This document shows, piece after piece, positions 15,382-24,108 of a stretch of 64,000 nt of DNA (positions within the stretch are counted from its first letter, which is position 1; each line of letters opens with the position of its first letter). Position numbers and translations under genes: made by a program. A model generated the notes under the pieces. It saw only the letters and a program-made list of their open reading frames with translations. It ran no database searches and was not told where the DNA came from. The stretch comes from Wenjunlia tyrosinilytica (GTDB taxonomy: Bacteria; Actinomycetota; Actinomycetes; Streptomycetales; Streptomycetaceae), in assembly GCF_014646055.1 (NCBI RefSeq), contig NZ_BMMS01000011.1, positions 106,167 to 170,166 of the forward strand, given 5' to 3'.

Positions 15382-18219
15382 CTAGAGCAGCCCGTCCCAC
15401 ATCTGTTCGAGCAGGACCGCCCACCAGTTGTCCGGCGAGGACAGCGAAGGGGGATCGAGCGCGGCCAGCTGCGCCTGGAAGTCGACCGTCCAGCGGCCCG
15501 CCTGGTCCGGTGTCAGGCCCACCCTCAGCCGCCACATACGGCCGAGCAGGGCAAGGCAGCGCACGAACTCCGGCAGTCCGCTGTTGACGAACTGCGGCAC
15601 GGCGGGGTGCCCGCCAGGGTCCGCCTCCAGGGGCACGGCGACTATCGCCGCCGTCCCGTACTGGACGCACAGCTGGCGGCCGAAGTCATTGCCCATGACC
15701 AGGTAGGAGGCGGCGTCCGGGCCCGGCTGGAGACCGCGCTCCACCGCCAGCTCGGCGAGCGTCGGCACCGGGCGGCCCGGCTGCGCCTGCGCCCAGAAGA
15801 ACGGGCCGAAGTCGACCGGCAGCCCGGCCCACACCAGCGTGGTGGCGACCGCCTCCGGCACTCCGGCACGTGAGACCGCGCGCTGGTCGAACCGGAACAC
15901 CCCTTGCGGGCCGAATGCCTGAGCGAGCTCATGCGCGATGCCGTCGGGGGCGATCGGGGGGATCTGCTGCACCTGGTGGGGGTGCGGCAGCGGGACCCGC
16001 TGCGGACGGGGACGGGCGGGACCGCCCGCCACCTGGTGCAGCTCGCCCTGGTGCTCCATCAGATGGTTGACGCCCTGCTGGCGCGAGGCGTGGTCACGGC
16101 CGTACGGCGCGGTGTGGCTGATCCGCACCGACGGCCAGGACTCATGGATCATGCGCGAGCAGTAGCCGCCGGGCAGATCGCACGACTCGAGCTCGGTGTG
16201 CAGCTCCAGCACCTGCTGCGGAGGAACGTTCAGCGCACGCAGCTCATGCAGGATCTGCCACTCCGGGTGCGGGGTGCCGGGCGCGCTGCGCCGGATGATC
16301 TGCTGTTCCGAGCCGTCGGGCGCGCGGTAGCGCAGCACGGCCATGTAACCCGGCCCCACGGTGGGCACCCCCGGCTGCACGGGATGCGGTTGAGGAGCCA
16401 TCGGCCGACCGGGGACGGGCTGGCCGGGCACCGGCCGACCCGGAATGTGCTGGCCCGGTACCTGCTGGCCGGGCACCGGCTGGCCGGGAAAGTGCTGTCC
16501 CGGCACCTGCTGGCCGACCGGCGGCGCGGGCGGCTGCCCGCCGTGCGCGAACGCGCCCGGTGGAGGAGGCGGCGGAGGCGGTGCGCCCTGGCCCGCCGGT
16601 GGATGCGCGAGCACCGTCGGGGCCGCGTGGCCGCCGGAGGGGTCGCCCGGTCCCGGTCCCGGTGGCGCGGGTGCCGGTCCGGGCGGGGGCGGGACGTGGC
16701 CCCCTTCGCCCGGACCGACCGGAGGCATGAGCCGCGTCGGGACATAGCCGCCCGCACCGGCGCCGGGAGGAGCCGACGGATCCGGCACGGCAGTGCCGTG
16801 CCCGGGTGTGCGGGACGCCTTGGCCGTCTCCTCGTCGGCGACGGAGGAGGGGTTCTGCCAGCCGTGCGGGGCGGGCGGAGGCGGAGGAGGCGCGCCGTGG
16901 CCGGAGGGCGGAGGCGTCTGCCCGGACGGCGGGGCGAACATCGTCGGCGCCGCGTGAGCGTCCGCGGCGTCACCCGCGCCGGGCTGCGGGCCCGGCTGCG
17001 GGTAGGCGTAGCCGCCACCGCCCTGCGACGGCTGGGGCTGTCCCTGCGGGTACGGCTGTCCCTGCGGATACGGCCGGCCCTGCGGCTGCGGCTCCTCCTG
17101 GGCCGCCCGCTTCTTGCGCCTGCCGAGCAGACCGCGCTTGGGCGCGGGCTCCGGGGCGGGGGGCGGCGTCCGGCCCTGGCCCGGGATCGCGAACCCGTCG
17201 TCGCCCGGCGGGGCGAACAGCGTCGGCGCCGCAGCGGGGGCATCGCCGTCCGAGGGCTGCGCCGACTGCCAGGGCCGGCCGGACTGCGGCTGCGCGCCCT
17301 GCGGCTGCGCGCCCTGCGGCTGCGCGCCCTGCGGCGGACCGTCCTGCGGGTCCTCGCCACCGGTGGGCAGCGGAGAGGTGATCTTCAGGGGCGGCGGGCC
17401 GTCGGGGTCCCTGCTGCCGGCGGGCAGCAGTTCCGTGCGGGCCTCCGAGCCGGGTGGGGCGTCCTCGGGCTCCGCGGGGGTGGAGTCCCGCACGTCCTCC
17501 GGAACGATCGGCGGAGCGAACACGGTCGGCGGCGGCGCCACGGAACCGGCTCCGACGCTGTCGTTGGTGTCCGCGCCGTCCCAGGGCGTCGCGGACGAGG
17601 GCCCGGCCGACGGCTCCGGCGAGGGCGAGGGCCCGGGCGCGGGCCCGGCCTCGGGTGCCGCCGTGGGCACGGCCGCGTCGTCGACCGGCGCCGATGCGGA
17701 GGAGGACGGCGGCGTGGACGTCGGCCGCGTGGAGGCCGCCTGGGGCGTGGACGCCGGAGGAGCGGACGTGCCGAACCCGGCCCGCCCCGCGGACTCCGAC
17801 TGCTCCTGCGGCTCGGAGGAGGAGGAGGAGGACTTGGTGCCGTTGGGGATCCCCGCCGCGTCCGCCGCGTCCTGGAGCCACTGCGGCGGGCTCAGCAGGA
17901 AGGACGTCGCCTCCAGGTCGGTGCGCTTGGGCCGCTCGGGGGCTGGCGCGGCGGAGGCGGCGGTGCCGTACTCCTCCTCGTACCGGCGCACGACCTCACC
18001 GATCGGCAGCCCCGGCCACAGCGTGGCCTCGCCGCTGTCGCGGGCGATCACCAGGCGCACCTGGCCGTCGTCGGACTGCGGCCCGTCCTGGCGGTCCACT
18101 GCCCAGCACACGAAGCCGAGGTCGAACTCGCGCACCCGCACCTCGCGGCGCTGGTACGACGGCACCTCACCGTTGACCCACTGCTCGGCGCGCTCCTGCG
18201 CCTGCGCGAACGTCACCAA
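15382..18219 (-). CDS. Multidomain protein: Imm35-like, Pro-rich linker, deaminase-like, SUKH-4
   Basis: This 945-residue protein has no signal peptide or membrane helix. Residues 1-85 (ending VVRRYEEEYG) resemble the YrhB/Imm35 immunity fold. Residues about 115-620 are Pro/Gly/Gln-rich with a recurring APTxFAPP-like motif and PVPGQ repeats. Residues about 624-745 look like a deaminase-fold domain, with H651-P-E653 followed by C680 and C687 as possible zinc ligands. Residues about 760-900 match SUKH-4 immunity proteins (GVFRFDQ, YLVMGNDFGRQL, PQFVNSGLPEF). In polymorphic toxin systems these domains normally sit on separate proteins. The start is TTG at 18219 with AGGAG 7 nt upstream; GTG one codon later is also possible. 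Substrate and partner are unknown. Confidence 0.7.
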   Translation of the reverse strand: MVTFAQAQERAEQWVNGEVPSYQRREVRVREFDLGFVCWAVDRQDGPQSDDGQVRLVIARDSGEATLWPGLPIGEVVRRYEEEYGTAASAAPAPERPKRTDLEATSFLLSPPQWLQDAADAAGIPNGTKSSSSSSEPQEQSESAGRAGFGTSAPPASTPQAASTRPTSTPPSSSASAPVDDAAVPTAAPEAGPAPGPSPSPEPSAGPSSATPWDGADTNDSVGAGSVAPPPTVFAPPIVPEDVRDSTPAEPEDAPPGSEARTELLPAGSRDPDGPPPLKITSPLPTGGEDPQDGPPQGAQPQGAQPQGAQPQSGRPWQSAQPSDGDAPAAAPTLFAPPGDDGFAIPGQGRTPPPAPEPAPKRGLLGRRKKRAAQEEPQPQGRPYPQGQPYPQGQPQPSQGGGGYAYPQPGPQPGAGDAADAHAAPTMFAPPSGQTPPPSGHGAPPPPPPAPHGWQNPSSVADEETAKASRTPGHGTAVPDPSAPPGAGAGGYVPTRLMPPVGPGEGGHVPPPPGPAPAPPGPGPGDPSGGHAAPTVLAHPPAGQGAPPPPPPPPGAFAHGGQPPAPPVGQQVPGQHFPGQPVPGQQVPGQHIPGRPVPGQPVPGRPMAPQPHPVQPGVPTVGPGYMAVLRYRAPDGSEQQIIRRSAPGTPHPEWQILHELRALNVPPQQVLELHTELESCDLPGGYCSRMIHESWPSVRISHTAPYGRDHASRQQGVNHLMEHQGELHQVAGGPARPRPQRVPLPHPHQVQQIPPIAPDGIAHELAQAFGPQGVFRFDQRAVSRAGVPEAVATTLVWAGLPVDFGPFFWAQAQPGRPVPTLAELAVERGLQPGPDAASYLVMGNDFGRQLCVQYGTAAIVAVPLEADPGGHPAVPQFVNSGLPEFVRCLALLGRMWRLRVGLTPDQAGRWTVDFQAQLAALDPPSLSSPDNWWAVLLEQMWDGLL

Positions 18220-18259
18220 AGCAGTACTCCTTTGTTCGCGTGTGTGTCGCTCACGGGGT

Positions 18260-19267
18260 TCACTCCCCCACCTGGACGGCGTACGCGAAGCCGCCGTCCA
18301 CCATCAGATTGGCCACGGTCTCCAGCTCAGGGGGGTTCCCGGCCAGCCGCAGCAGGAAGGCGTCCAGGTCGTCGCCGCACGGCAGCAGCAGTTCCTCCGT
18401 CCGCTGCTGGACGGAGCGCCCGTCGTGGTCGCGTGCGTCGTCGTGGGCGCAGAACCACACCGTGCCCTTGCCCTCGCCCTTCACCTTGACGGCGAGGATC
18501 CCGCCCTGGACGTAGCCGATGGCCAGGTAGTCCTTGGTCAGATGGTCACGCAGGCACTTGTTGGCGTACACGAGGTCGTTGACGGCGGCCTCGTCGCGGA
18601 CGGTGAAGAACGGCTGGTCGAGCAGGAGGCCGAGCTCCGGGTCGAGCGCCACCCCGACGGGGGCGCAGCCGCCCGCCGCCTTGAGGAAGGTCCGGTAGGC
18701 GCCGGGCAGCCGGTAGCCGAGGTCCTCCTCGACGCCGAGGACCTGCTCCTCGGTCACCGCCACCGGGTCCTTGGGCAGGGCGAAGTGGACGGGGCGCTGG
18801 TCCTGGAGCGGGCGGGTGCCGCGCTTGGCGTGGTCGGCGGTCGAGGTGGCCAGGCCGCCGTGGTGGCGCAGCAGGCTCTTGACCTCGACGGGGATGAGCT
18901 CCAGGCCGCGGGTGTTGGCGACGTGGTGCCAGGTCCAGCCGTGCGGGGTGGCGACCTCCGGGAGGTTCCGCCACAGTTCGTGGCCGGAGCGGGCGAGGGC
19001 GACATTGGCGGACACGTAGTCGGTCAGGCGCATCTCGTCGACGCCGAAGCCCTCGGGCGGCTCGGCGATCTCGGCGGCCGCCCGGGCGTAGGGCGAGAAG
19101 TCCGGGATGCCGTCCTCGTCCACCTGCACCCCTTGGGGGTGGCGGGCTGCGCGGACCGGGTCCGGGAAGTGCACGACCTGCCCGGCGTAGGCCGCGTTGG
19201 GCGGCGTCCCTTCTCCGGGCAACGGTCCTCCGGGCGTGGCCGGAGCACCGGGCCGACCTGTCGTCAT
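18260..19267 (-). CDS. HNH (WHH-type) nuclease-like domain fused to SUKH-1 (SMI1/KNR4)
   Basis: This 335-residue soluble protein appears to join a toxin-like nuclease to an immunity domain. Residues 53-61 are GIPDFSPYA and residues 111-115 are WTWHH, followed by LELIPVEVKSLLRHHGG (122-138). This is the pattern of the WHH/LHH HNH toxin nucleases. Residues about 173-310 match SMI1/KNR4 (VEEDLGYRLPGAYRTFLKAAGG, then LDPELGLLL and VWFCAHDD). The ATG has AGGGGG 8 nt upstream. It lies 40 bp before the 945-residue deaminase/SUKH-4 gene on the same strand, so the two probably form an operon. Nuclease activity is inferred from motifs only. Confidence 0.72.
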   Translation of the reverse strand: MTTGRPGAPATPGGPLPGEGTPPNAAYAGQVVHFPDPVRAARHPQGVQVDEDGIPDFSPYARAAAEIAEPPEGFGVDEMRLTDYVSANVALARSGHELWRNLPEVATPHGWTWHHVANTRGLELIPVEVKSLLRHHGGLATSTADHAKRGTRPLQDQRPVHFALPKDPVAVTEEQVLGVEEDLGYRLPGAYRTFLKAAGGCAPVGVALDPELGLLLDQPFFTVRDEAAVNDLVYANKCLRDHLTKDYLAIGYVQGGILAVKVKGEGKGTVWFCAHDDARDHDGRSVQQRTEELLLPCGDDLDAFLLRLAGNPPELETVANLMVDGGFAYAVQVGE

Positions 19268-19639
19268 TGCGGTTGCCCCCTGCTGGATGACACTGTTGGG
19301 CCACAGCCTATGGGGTCGCGCGACGGTCGGACGCCCTGCGTCCGGGTCGGTCCGGGCTCACGCCCGTCAGCTCATGTCACCGCCTGTCGGCTCGTGCCGC
19401 CGCGCCCGGTTGGCCTCGGGCGGTTCTCCACCCGCCCGGTGACGGTGTCCACTGACGAGGTCCACCGGTTCGCCGTGAACACCACCGGCTCCTCACCGGC
19501 GGACGGAGCGGGGACGCTCCGGCGCAGGGTCGAGCATTCCGCTCGCCCGGCGTGAAGCAAAGGGACTCGACAGGGACATGGCGCAGGGACGTGACGCAGT
19601 GACATGGCGGCGGCCGGACAGGCCCGGCCACGGACAGGC
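19268..19639. other. Gene-free interval upstream of the SUKH operon
   Basis: These 372 bp between the SUKH-1 gene start and the first aminotransferase stop show no supported gene and no strong hairpin. They should contain the promoter of the SUKH operon. Confidence 0.5.
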
Positions 19640-20764
19640 TCAGATCATGACCGCCTTTCCCAGCGCCTCCGCCACCCGCAGCTGCTGCGCCTCGGTGATC
19701 TGCGGGAACAACGGCAGCGTCAGCAGCTCGCCCGCGGCGCGCTCGGTGACCGGGTAGCGGCCCCGCGCGGTCGAGGGCCCTGCGAACGCGGGCTGCCGGT
19801 GCACCGGCACCGGATAGTGCACGCCCGCGCCGATCCCCGCCGCGTGGAGCGCTGTCAGCACCTCGTCACGGCGTTCCACCCGCACGGCGTACAGGTGCCA
19901 GACGTGCTCATTGCCCGGAAGAGTGCTCGGCGGGCGTATCCCCTCGGCACCGCGGAGCAGGGCGTCGTAGCGGGCGGCGGCGGCCCGGCGGGCGGCGTTC
20001 CAGGCCGGGAGGCGGCGCAGCTTGGCCCTCAGCACCACCGCCTGGAGCGCGTCCAGGCGGGAGTTGAAACCGAACCGCTCGTGCACGTACTTCTGCCGCG
20101 AACCGTGGTCGCCCATCATGCGCACGGCCCGCTCCACCGCCTCGTCGCCGGTGAGGACCGCCCCCGCGTCGCCGTAGGCGCCGAGGTTCTTGCCCGGGTA
20201 GAAGCTCGTGGCCGCCGCCCGGCCCCAGCTCCCGGCGGCGCGCCCCTCCTGACGGGCGCCCTGGGCCTGGGCCGCGTCCTCCACCACCGGCAGCCCGTGG
20301 GCCTGCGCCAGCTCCAGCAGCGGCCCCATGGGGGCGAGTTGCCCATTGAGGTGCACGGGCAGCACGGCGGCCACGCCCGGGTCCTCCTCCAGGGCCGCGC
20401 GCACGGCCTCGGGGTCCATCAGCAGACACTCGTCGTCGACGTCGACCAGCACCGGCCGCAGCCCTGCCCGCACCACGGCCTCGACCGTGGCGACGAAGGT
20501 GTTCGCCGGGCAGACGACCCCGCCGCCGGCCGGCAGGTCCAGGGCGCGCAGGGCCAACTCCAGGGCGTCCGTGCCATTGCCCGCGCCCACGCAGGCCCGC
20601 ACCCCGCAGAACCGAGCGAACTCCCGCTCGAAGGCGTCGACTTCGGGGCCCTTGAGGAACCCCGTGGAGTCCACCACCCGCGCCCAGCCCTCGCGCACCT
20701 CGTCGGCGACCTCGGCGTGCGCCGCCGCCAGGTCCACCAGCGGGATCCGGTCGTCCTCAGGCAT
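19640..20764 (-). CDS. DegT/DnrJ/EryC1/StrS-family PLP aminotransferase (second in operon)
   Basis: This 374-residue enzyme belongs to the sugar aminotransferase family that adds an amino group to keto-sugar nucleotides using PLP. Family blocks are GAGNGTDALELALRAL, VLPVHLNGQLAPM and VVEDAAQAQGA. The internal-aldimine lysine is in SFYPGKNLGAYGDAG. The final block QITEAQQLRVAEAL is typical. The ATG at 20764 overlaps the stop of the preceding aminotransferase gene by 8 bp. It is the last gene of the four-gene amino-sugar operon. Which sugar carbon it aminates cannot be read from sequence. Confidence 0.9.
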   Translation of the reverse strand: MPEDDRIPLVDLAAAHAEVADEVREGWARVVDSTGFLKGPEVDAFEREFARFCGVRACVGAGNGTDALELALRALDLPAGGGVVCPANTFVATVEAVVRAGLRPVLVDVDDECLLMDPEAVRAALEEDPGVAAVLPVHLNGQLAPMGPLLELAQAHGLPVVEDAAQAQGARQEGRAAGSWGRAAATSFYPGKNLGAYGDAGAVLTGDEAVERAVRMMGDHGSRQKYVHERFGFNSRLDALQAVVLRAKLRRLPAWNAARRAAAARYDALLRGAEGIRPPSTLPGNEHVWHLYAVRVERRDEVLTALHAAGIGAGVHYPVPVHRQPAFAGPSTARGRYPVTERAAGELLTLPLFPQITEAQQLRVAEALGKAVMI

Positions 20765-21911
20765 CGCCGCCCCCCGACCCCTCCACGGTGCCCGCGGTCT
20801 CGAACAGCGCCTCGACCACGCGGTCCTGCTGCTCGGCGGTGAGCGAGTGGAACAGCGGCAGCGTCAGCGAGTGCCCGGTCAGCCGCTCGGTGTGCGGCAA
20901 CGGGACCCGCTCGCTCCCGGCGTAGGGCGGCTCCAGATGGGCGGCCATGATGCCGCGCCGCGCGGAGATCCCCCGCGCCGCCAGATGAGCCAGCACCCCG
21001 TTGCGCGGCATCGGGTGGCCGCGGCCCAACAGCAGCCAGCACGACTGGTAGTTGGTCGTGCCGTGCGCCGGATCCCCGACCAGTCGGGCCCCGGGGAGCC
21101 CCTTGAGGAGCTCGCGGTACCGCTCCGCCAGTTCCCTGCGCCTGGCCACCATCGCGGGCAGTTTGCGCAATTGCACCAGCCCCACCGCGGCCTGGATGTC
21201 GGTCATCCGGTAGTTGAAGCCCACCTCGCCGTAGCTCTCCGGCACCGCGCTGCCGGAGGCGTGCCGCTCGGCGGCGCCGACGCTCATCCCGTGCTCGCGC
21301 AGCCGCCGCAGCCGCGCCGCGACCGCCCCGTCGTCGCACGTGACCATGCCGCCCTCGCCGGTGGTGAGCACCTTGCGCGGGTGGAACGAGAACGCGGCCA
21401 GCCGCGCCCCCGCCCCCACCGGCCCGCCCCGGTAGGTGCTTCCGGCCCCGCAGGCGGCGTCCTCCACGACGGCGATGCCGCGCGGCTCGCACAGCGCCCG
21501 CACCCCGTCGAGGTCGACGGGCACCCCGCCCTGGTCGACGACGATCACCGCCCGGGTGCGGGCGGTCAGCAGCGGCTCGACGGAACCGGCCGTCAGATTG
21601 CCGCTCTCCTCGTCCACGTCGGCGAAGACCGGCACCGCGCCGACGTACCGCACCGCGTTGGCGGTGGCGATGAACGACAGGGAGGGCACCACGACCTCGT
21701 CGCCCTCACCGACCCCCGCCGCGACCAGGCACAGGTGCAGGGCGGCGGTGCAGGACGAGACCGCCACCGCGTGCCGCACCCCCAGCGCCTGCGCGAAGGC
21801 CCGTTCGAACCGCTCCACCCGGGGGCCCTGGGCCACCCACCCGGAGCGCACGGCCTCCGCCGCGGCCTCGGCCTCCTCCTGGCCGAGCCACGGCACCATG
21901 ACGGGGATCAC
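20757..21911 (-). CDS. DegT/DnrJ/EryC1/StrS-family PLP aminotransferase (first in operon)
   Basis: This 384-residue sugar aminotransferase shows the family opening VPWLGQEEAEAAAEAVRSGW and AVSSCTAALHLCLVAAGV. VVEDAACGAGSTYRG and the PLP lysine in SFHPRKVLTTGEGG follow. I chose the GTG at 21911 because it overlaps the epimerase stop as GTGA and has GGGAGG just upstream. A GTG five codons earlier lacks a ribosome site. Together with the next gene it gives two different aminotransferases in one operon, so the final sugar may carry two amino groups or the enzymes act on separate intermediates. Confidence 0.9.
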   Translation of the reverse strand: MIPVMVPWLGQEEAEAAAEAVRSGWVAQGPRVERFERAFAQALGVRHAVAVSSCTAALHLCLVAAGVGEGDEVVVPSLSFIATANAVRYVGAVPVFADVDEESGNLTAGSVEPLLTARTRAVIVVDQGGVPVDLDGVRALCEPRGIAVVEDAACGAGSTYRGGPVGAGARLAAFSFHPRKVLTTGEGGMVTCDDGAVAARLRRLREHGMSVGAAERHASGSAVPESYGEVGFNYRMTDIQAAVGLVQLRKLPAMVARRRELAERYRELLKGLPGARLVGDPAHGTTNYQSCWLLLGRGHPMPRNGVLAHLAARGISARRGIMAAHLEPPYAGSERVPLPHTERLTGHSLTLPLFHSLTAEQQDRVVEALFETAGTVEGSGGGDA

Positions 21912-22894
21912 CGCGCCTCCCGCCACCAGGCCACGAGCCGGCGCAGCCCCTCGTCGAGGCCGATCTCGGGCTTCCAGGCCAGCTCCGCCTCGGCCCGGGA
22001 GATGTCGGCCAGGCGGCGTGTCACGCCGTTGACCGCGCGCTCCGGGCCGTGCTCGACCGGCAGATCGCAGTCCATCGCCCTCAGCAGCGCCTCGGCCAGA
22101 CCCAGCAGCGACACCTCCGTACCGGTGGCGATGTTGTAGACGGTGTCCGTCACCGGGGCCCCGGCCGCCGCCAGATTGGCGCGGGCGATGTCCTCGGTGT
22201 ACACGAAGTCCATCGTCTGGCTGCCGTCACCGAAGACCAGCGGCGGCTTCCCCTGCTCGATCCGCTCCATCCAGCGGATCAGCACCTCGGTGTAGAGGCC
22301 GTGCACATCCATCCTCGGCCCGTACACGTTGAAGTAGCGCAGTGCCACGTAGTCCAGGCCGTACATGGCGTGGAAGCTGCGCAGCAGGCCCTCGTTGAAG
22401 GTCTTGGCCGCGCCGTACAGCGTGTCGTTGGCCCACGGCGACTGCGTCTCGGGGGTGGGGAAGGTGTCCGCCAGCCCGTACACCGACGCGGAGGACGAGG
22501 CCACGACCTTGCCGACTCCCGCCTCCACCGCCGCCTCCAGCACGTCGAAGGTGCCGTCCACCAGCACTTCCAGCGCCAGCCTCGGCTCCTCGGCGCACTG
22601 GGTGATGCGGATGGCCGCGAGATGGAAGACCACGTCGGTGCCGTCCATCAGGCCCCGCAGCAGCCCCCGGTCGCGGATGTCGCCCTTGACCGTGCGCAGC
22701 CGTGCCCCGGCCGAGCCCTTTGCCTCCGAGCGCTTCGCCTCCGACAGATTCCGCAGGCGCCCGCGCACGAAGCTGTCGAGGACGACGACCTCGCGGGCGC
22801 CCGCGTCGAGCAGCTGGTCCACCACCGTGGAGCCGATCGTCCCGGCGCCCCCGGTGACCAGGCACCGGCTCCCCGACAGGCTCACGCTCCTCAC
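21908..22894 (-). CDS. NAD-dependent sugar-nucleotide epimerase/dehydratase
   Basis: This is a 328-residue extended short-chain dehydrogenase. The Rossmann motif VTGGAGTIGSTVV is near the N-terminus. Asp in VVLDSFVRG binds the ribose, and VVASSSASVYG followed by LYGAAK supplies the Ser and Tyr-x3-Lys catalytic residues. The C-terminus (VTRRLADISRAEAELAWKP) is typical of UDP-hexose epimerases. The GTG start at 22894 overlaps the oxidoreductase stop by 4 bp, with GGAGG upstream. It lies between the oxidoreductase and two aminotransferases of one operon. Confidence 0.92.
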   Translation of the reverse strand: MRSVSLSGSRCLVTGGAGTIGSTVVDQLLDAGAREVVVLDSFVRGRLRNLSEAKRSEAKGSAGARLRTVKGDIRDRGLLRGLMDGTDVVFHLAAIRITQCAEEPRLALEVLVDGTFDVLEAAVEAGVGKVVASSSASVYGLADTFPTPETQSPWANDTLYGAAKTFNEGLLRSFHAMYGLDYVALRYFNVYGPRMDVHGLYTEVLIRWMERIEQGKPPLVFGDGSQTMDFVYTEDIARANLAAAGAPVTDTVYNIATGTEVSLLGLAEALLRAMDCDLPVEHGPERAVNGVTRRLADISRAEAELAWKPEIGLDEGLRRLVAWWREAR

Positions 22895-24108
22895 AGCGCA
22901 CCACCTCCGGCCGAAGCGGCACGGCCGGCCGCAACGGCGGGAGAGGCGGGACCAGCGGTCCCGGCAACCGCGGCCGCGCCGACCGCCGGGGCCGCCAACG
23001 GGGCCCCGCCGGGGACCCGCGGGAGCCGGCCGCCCGTGACCGGCACGGTCAGCCCGCCCTCCTCCAGGCTGCGGGTCGCCGCGTGCAGCAGCGACAGCAC
23101 CCGCGCCCCGGCCCGCCCGTCGGTCAGCGGCGTCCTGCCCCGCAGGATCGAGGCCGCGAACTCCTGCGTCATCGCCAGCAGCGCCTCGTGCTCCGGCAGC
23201 GCGGGAGCCACCATGTCGCCGACGCGGTAGGCCACCAGCGCCCGGTGCCTGATGTCCTCGGTCATCCGGTCGGGCGGGGTCAGATCCACCCCGCGGTCGT
23301 AGACGGTCAGCCTCTGCTGGGGATTGAGGTCGTCCCACAGCACCGTGCGCCGCGAGCCGCCGATGATCGTGGTGCGCACCTTCGTCGGCGACAGCCAGTT
23401 GACATGGCAGTGCGCCAGCGCGCCGCTGGACAGATGCACCGTCAGATAGGCCACGCAGGAGCGGCCCGCGCCGATCGGATCGGCCGCCTGCGCGCTGACC
23501 CCGACCGGCTCCACCCCGTCCGGCAGCACGAAGTCCAGGATGGACAGGTCGTGCGGCGCCAGGTCCCACAGCACATCGACGTCCGGCTGCACCAGCCCGA
23601 GGTTGATCCGCACCGAGTCGAAGAACTGGACGTCCCCCAGGTCCCCCGACCTGATCAGCTCCCTGATCCGGCGCACCACCGGCGTGTAGCAGAACGTGTG
23701 GTCGCACATGAGCACAAGGCCGCGGTCGTCGGCCACGCGCACCAGCTCGAGCGCGTCCTCGATCCGCGTGGTGATCGGCTTCTCCACCAGGACGTGCTTA
23801 CCGGCCTCCAGGGCCGCCCTGGCCAGCCGGTAATGGCTGCCCGCCGGCGTCGCGATCAGCACCGCGCGCACCGCCGGATCGTCCAGCACTTCGTCGAACG
23901 ACTCCGTCGCCCTCACCGTGCTGTACGGGCCGAGCACCCGTGCGGCCCTGTCCAGGTCCAGATCGCACAGCCAGCGGACCGAGAACTCCGGCACCGCTTG
24001 GGCGTTCCTGATCAGGTTCGGACCCCAGTAGCCCGCGCCGATGACGGCGATCCCCACGGGCTCCGCGGATCCAGGTCCATGACTGTCCAATAATGGCATG
24101 GCTGACAT
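22891..24108 (-). CDS. Gfo/Idh/MocA-family sugar-nucleotide oxidoreductase
   Basis: This 405-residue NAD(P)-dependent oxidoreductase shows the Rossmann motif VIGAGYWGPNL near residue 22 and the catalytic EKP in VLVEKPIT. The HDLSILDFVLPD block follows. In WbpB/WlbA-type pathways such enzymes oxidise C3 of a UDP-N-acetylglucosaminuronic acid before transamination, which would fit the aminotransferases downstream; this is inference. Residues from about 360 on are an Ala/Pro-rich tail that family members usually lack. Leu6 is TTA (24091-24093), so the operon lead gene may depend on bldA. A GGGGGG tract precedes the ATG by 9 nt. Confidence 0.9.
   Translation of the reverse strand: MSAMPLLDSHGPGSAEPVGIAVIGAGYWGPNLIRNAQAVPEFSVRWLCDLDLDRAARVLGPYSTVRATESFDEVLDDPAVRAVLIATPAGSHYRLARAALEAGKHVLVEKPITTRIEDALELVRVADDRGLVLMCDHTFCYTPVVRRIRELIRSGDLGDVQFFDSVRINLGLVQPDVDVLWDLAPHDLSILDFVLPDGVEPVGVSAQAADPIGAGRSCVAYLTVHLSSGALAHCHVNWLSPTKVRTTIIGGSRRTVLWDDLNPQQRLTVYDRGVDLTPPDRMTEDIRHRALVAYRVGDMVAPALPEHEALLAMTQEFAASILRGRTPLTDGRAGARVLSLLHAATRSLEEGGLTVPVTGGRLPRVPGGAPLAAPAVGAAAVAGTAGPASPAVAAGRAASAGGGAL

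Noticed and set aside
22895-23707. N-terminal extension of the epimerase frame
   Set aside because: It overlaps the oxidoreductase gene entirely and lacks a domain; the GTGA overlap and GGAGG set the start at 22894.
11693-24108. Secondary-metabolite gene cluster
   Set aside because: Only sugar-nucleotide enzymes and regulators are present; no PKS, NRPS, terpene or RiPP genes.
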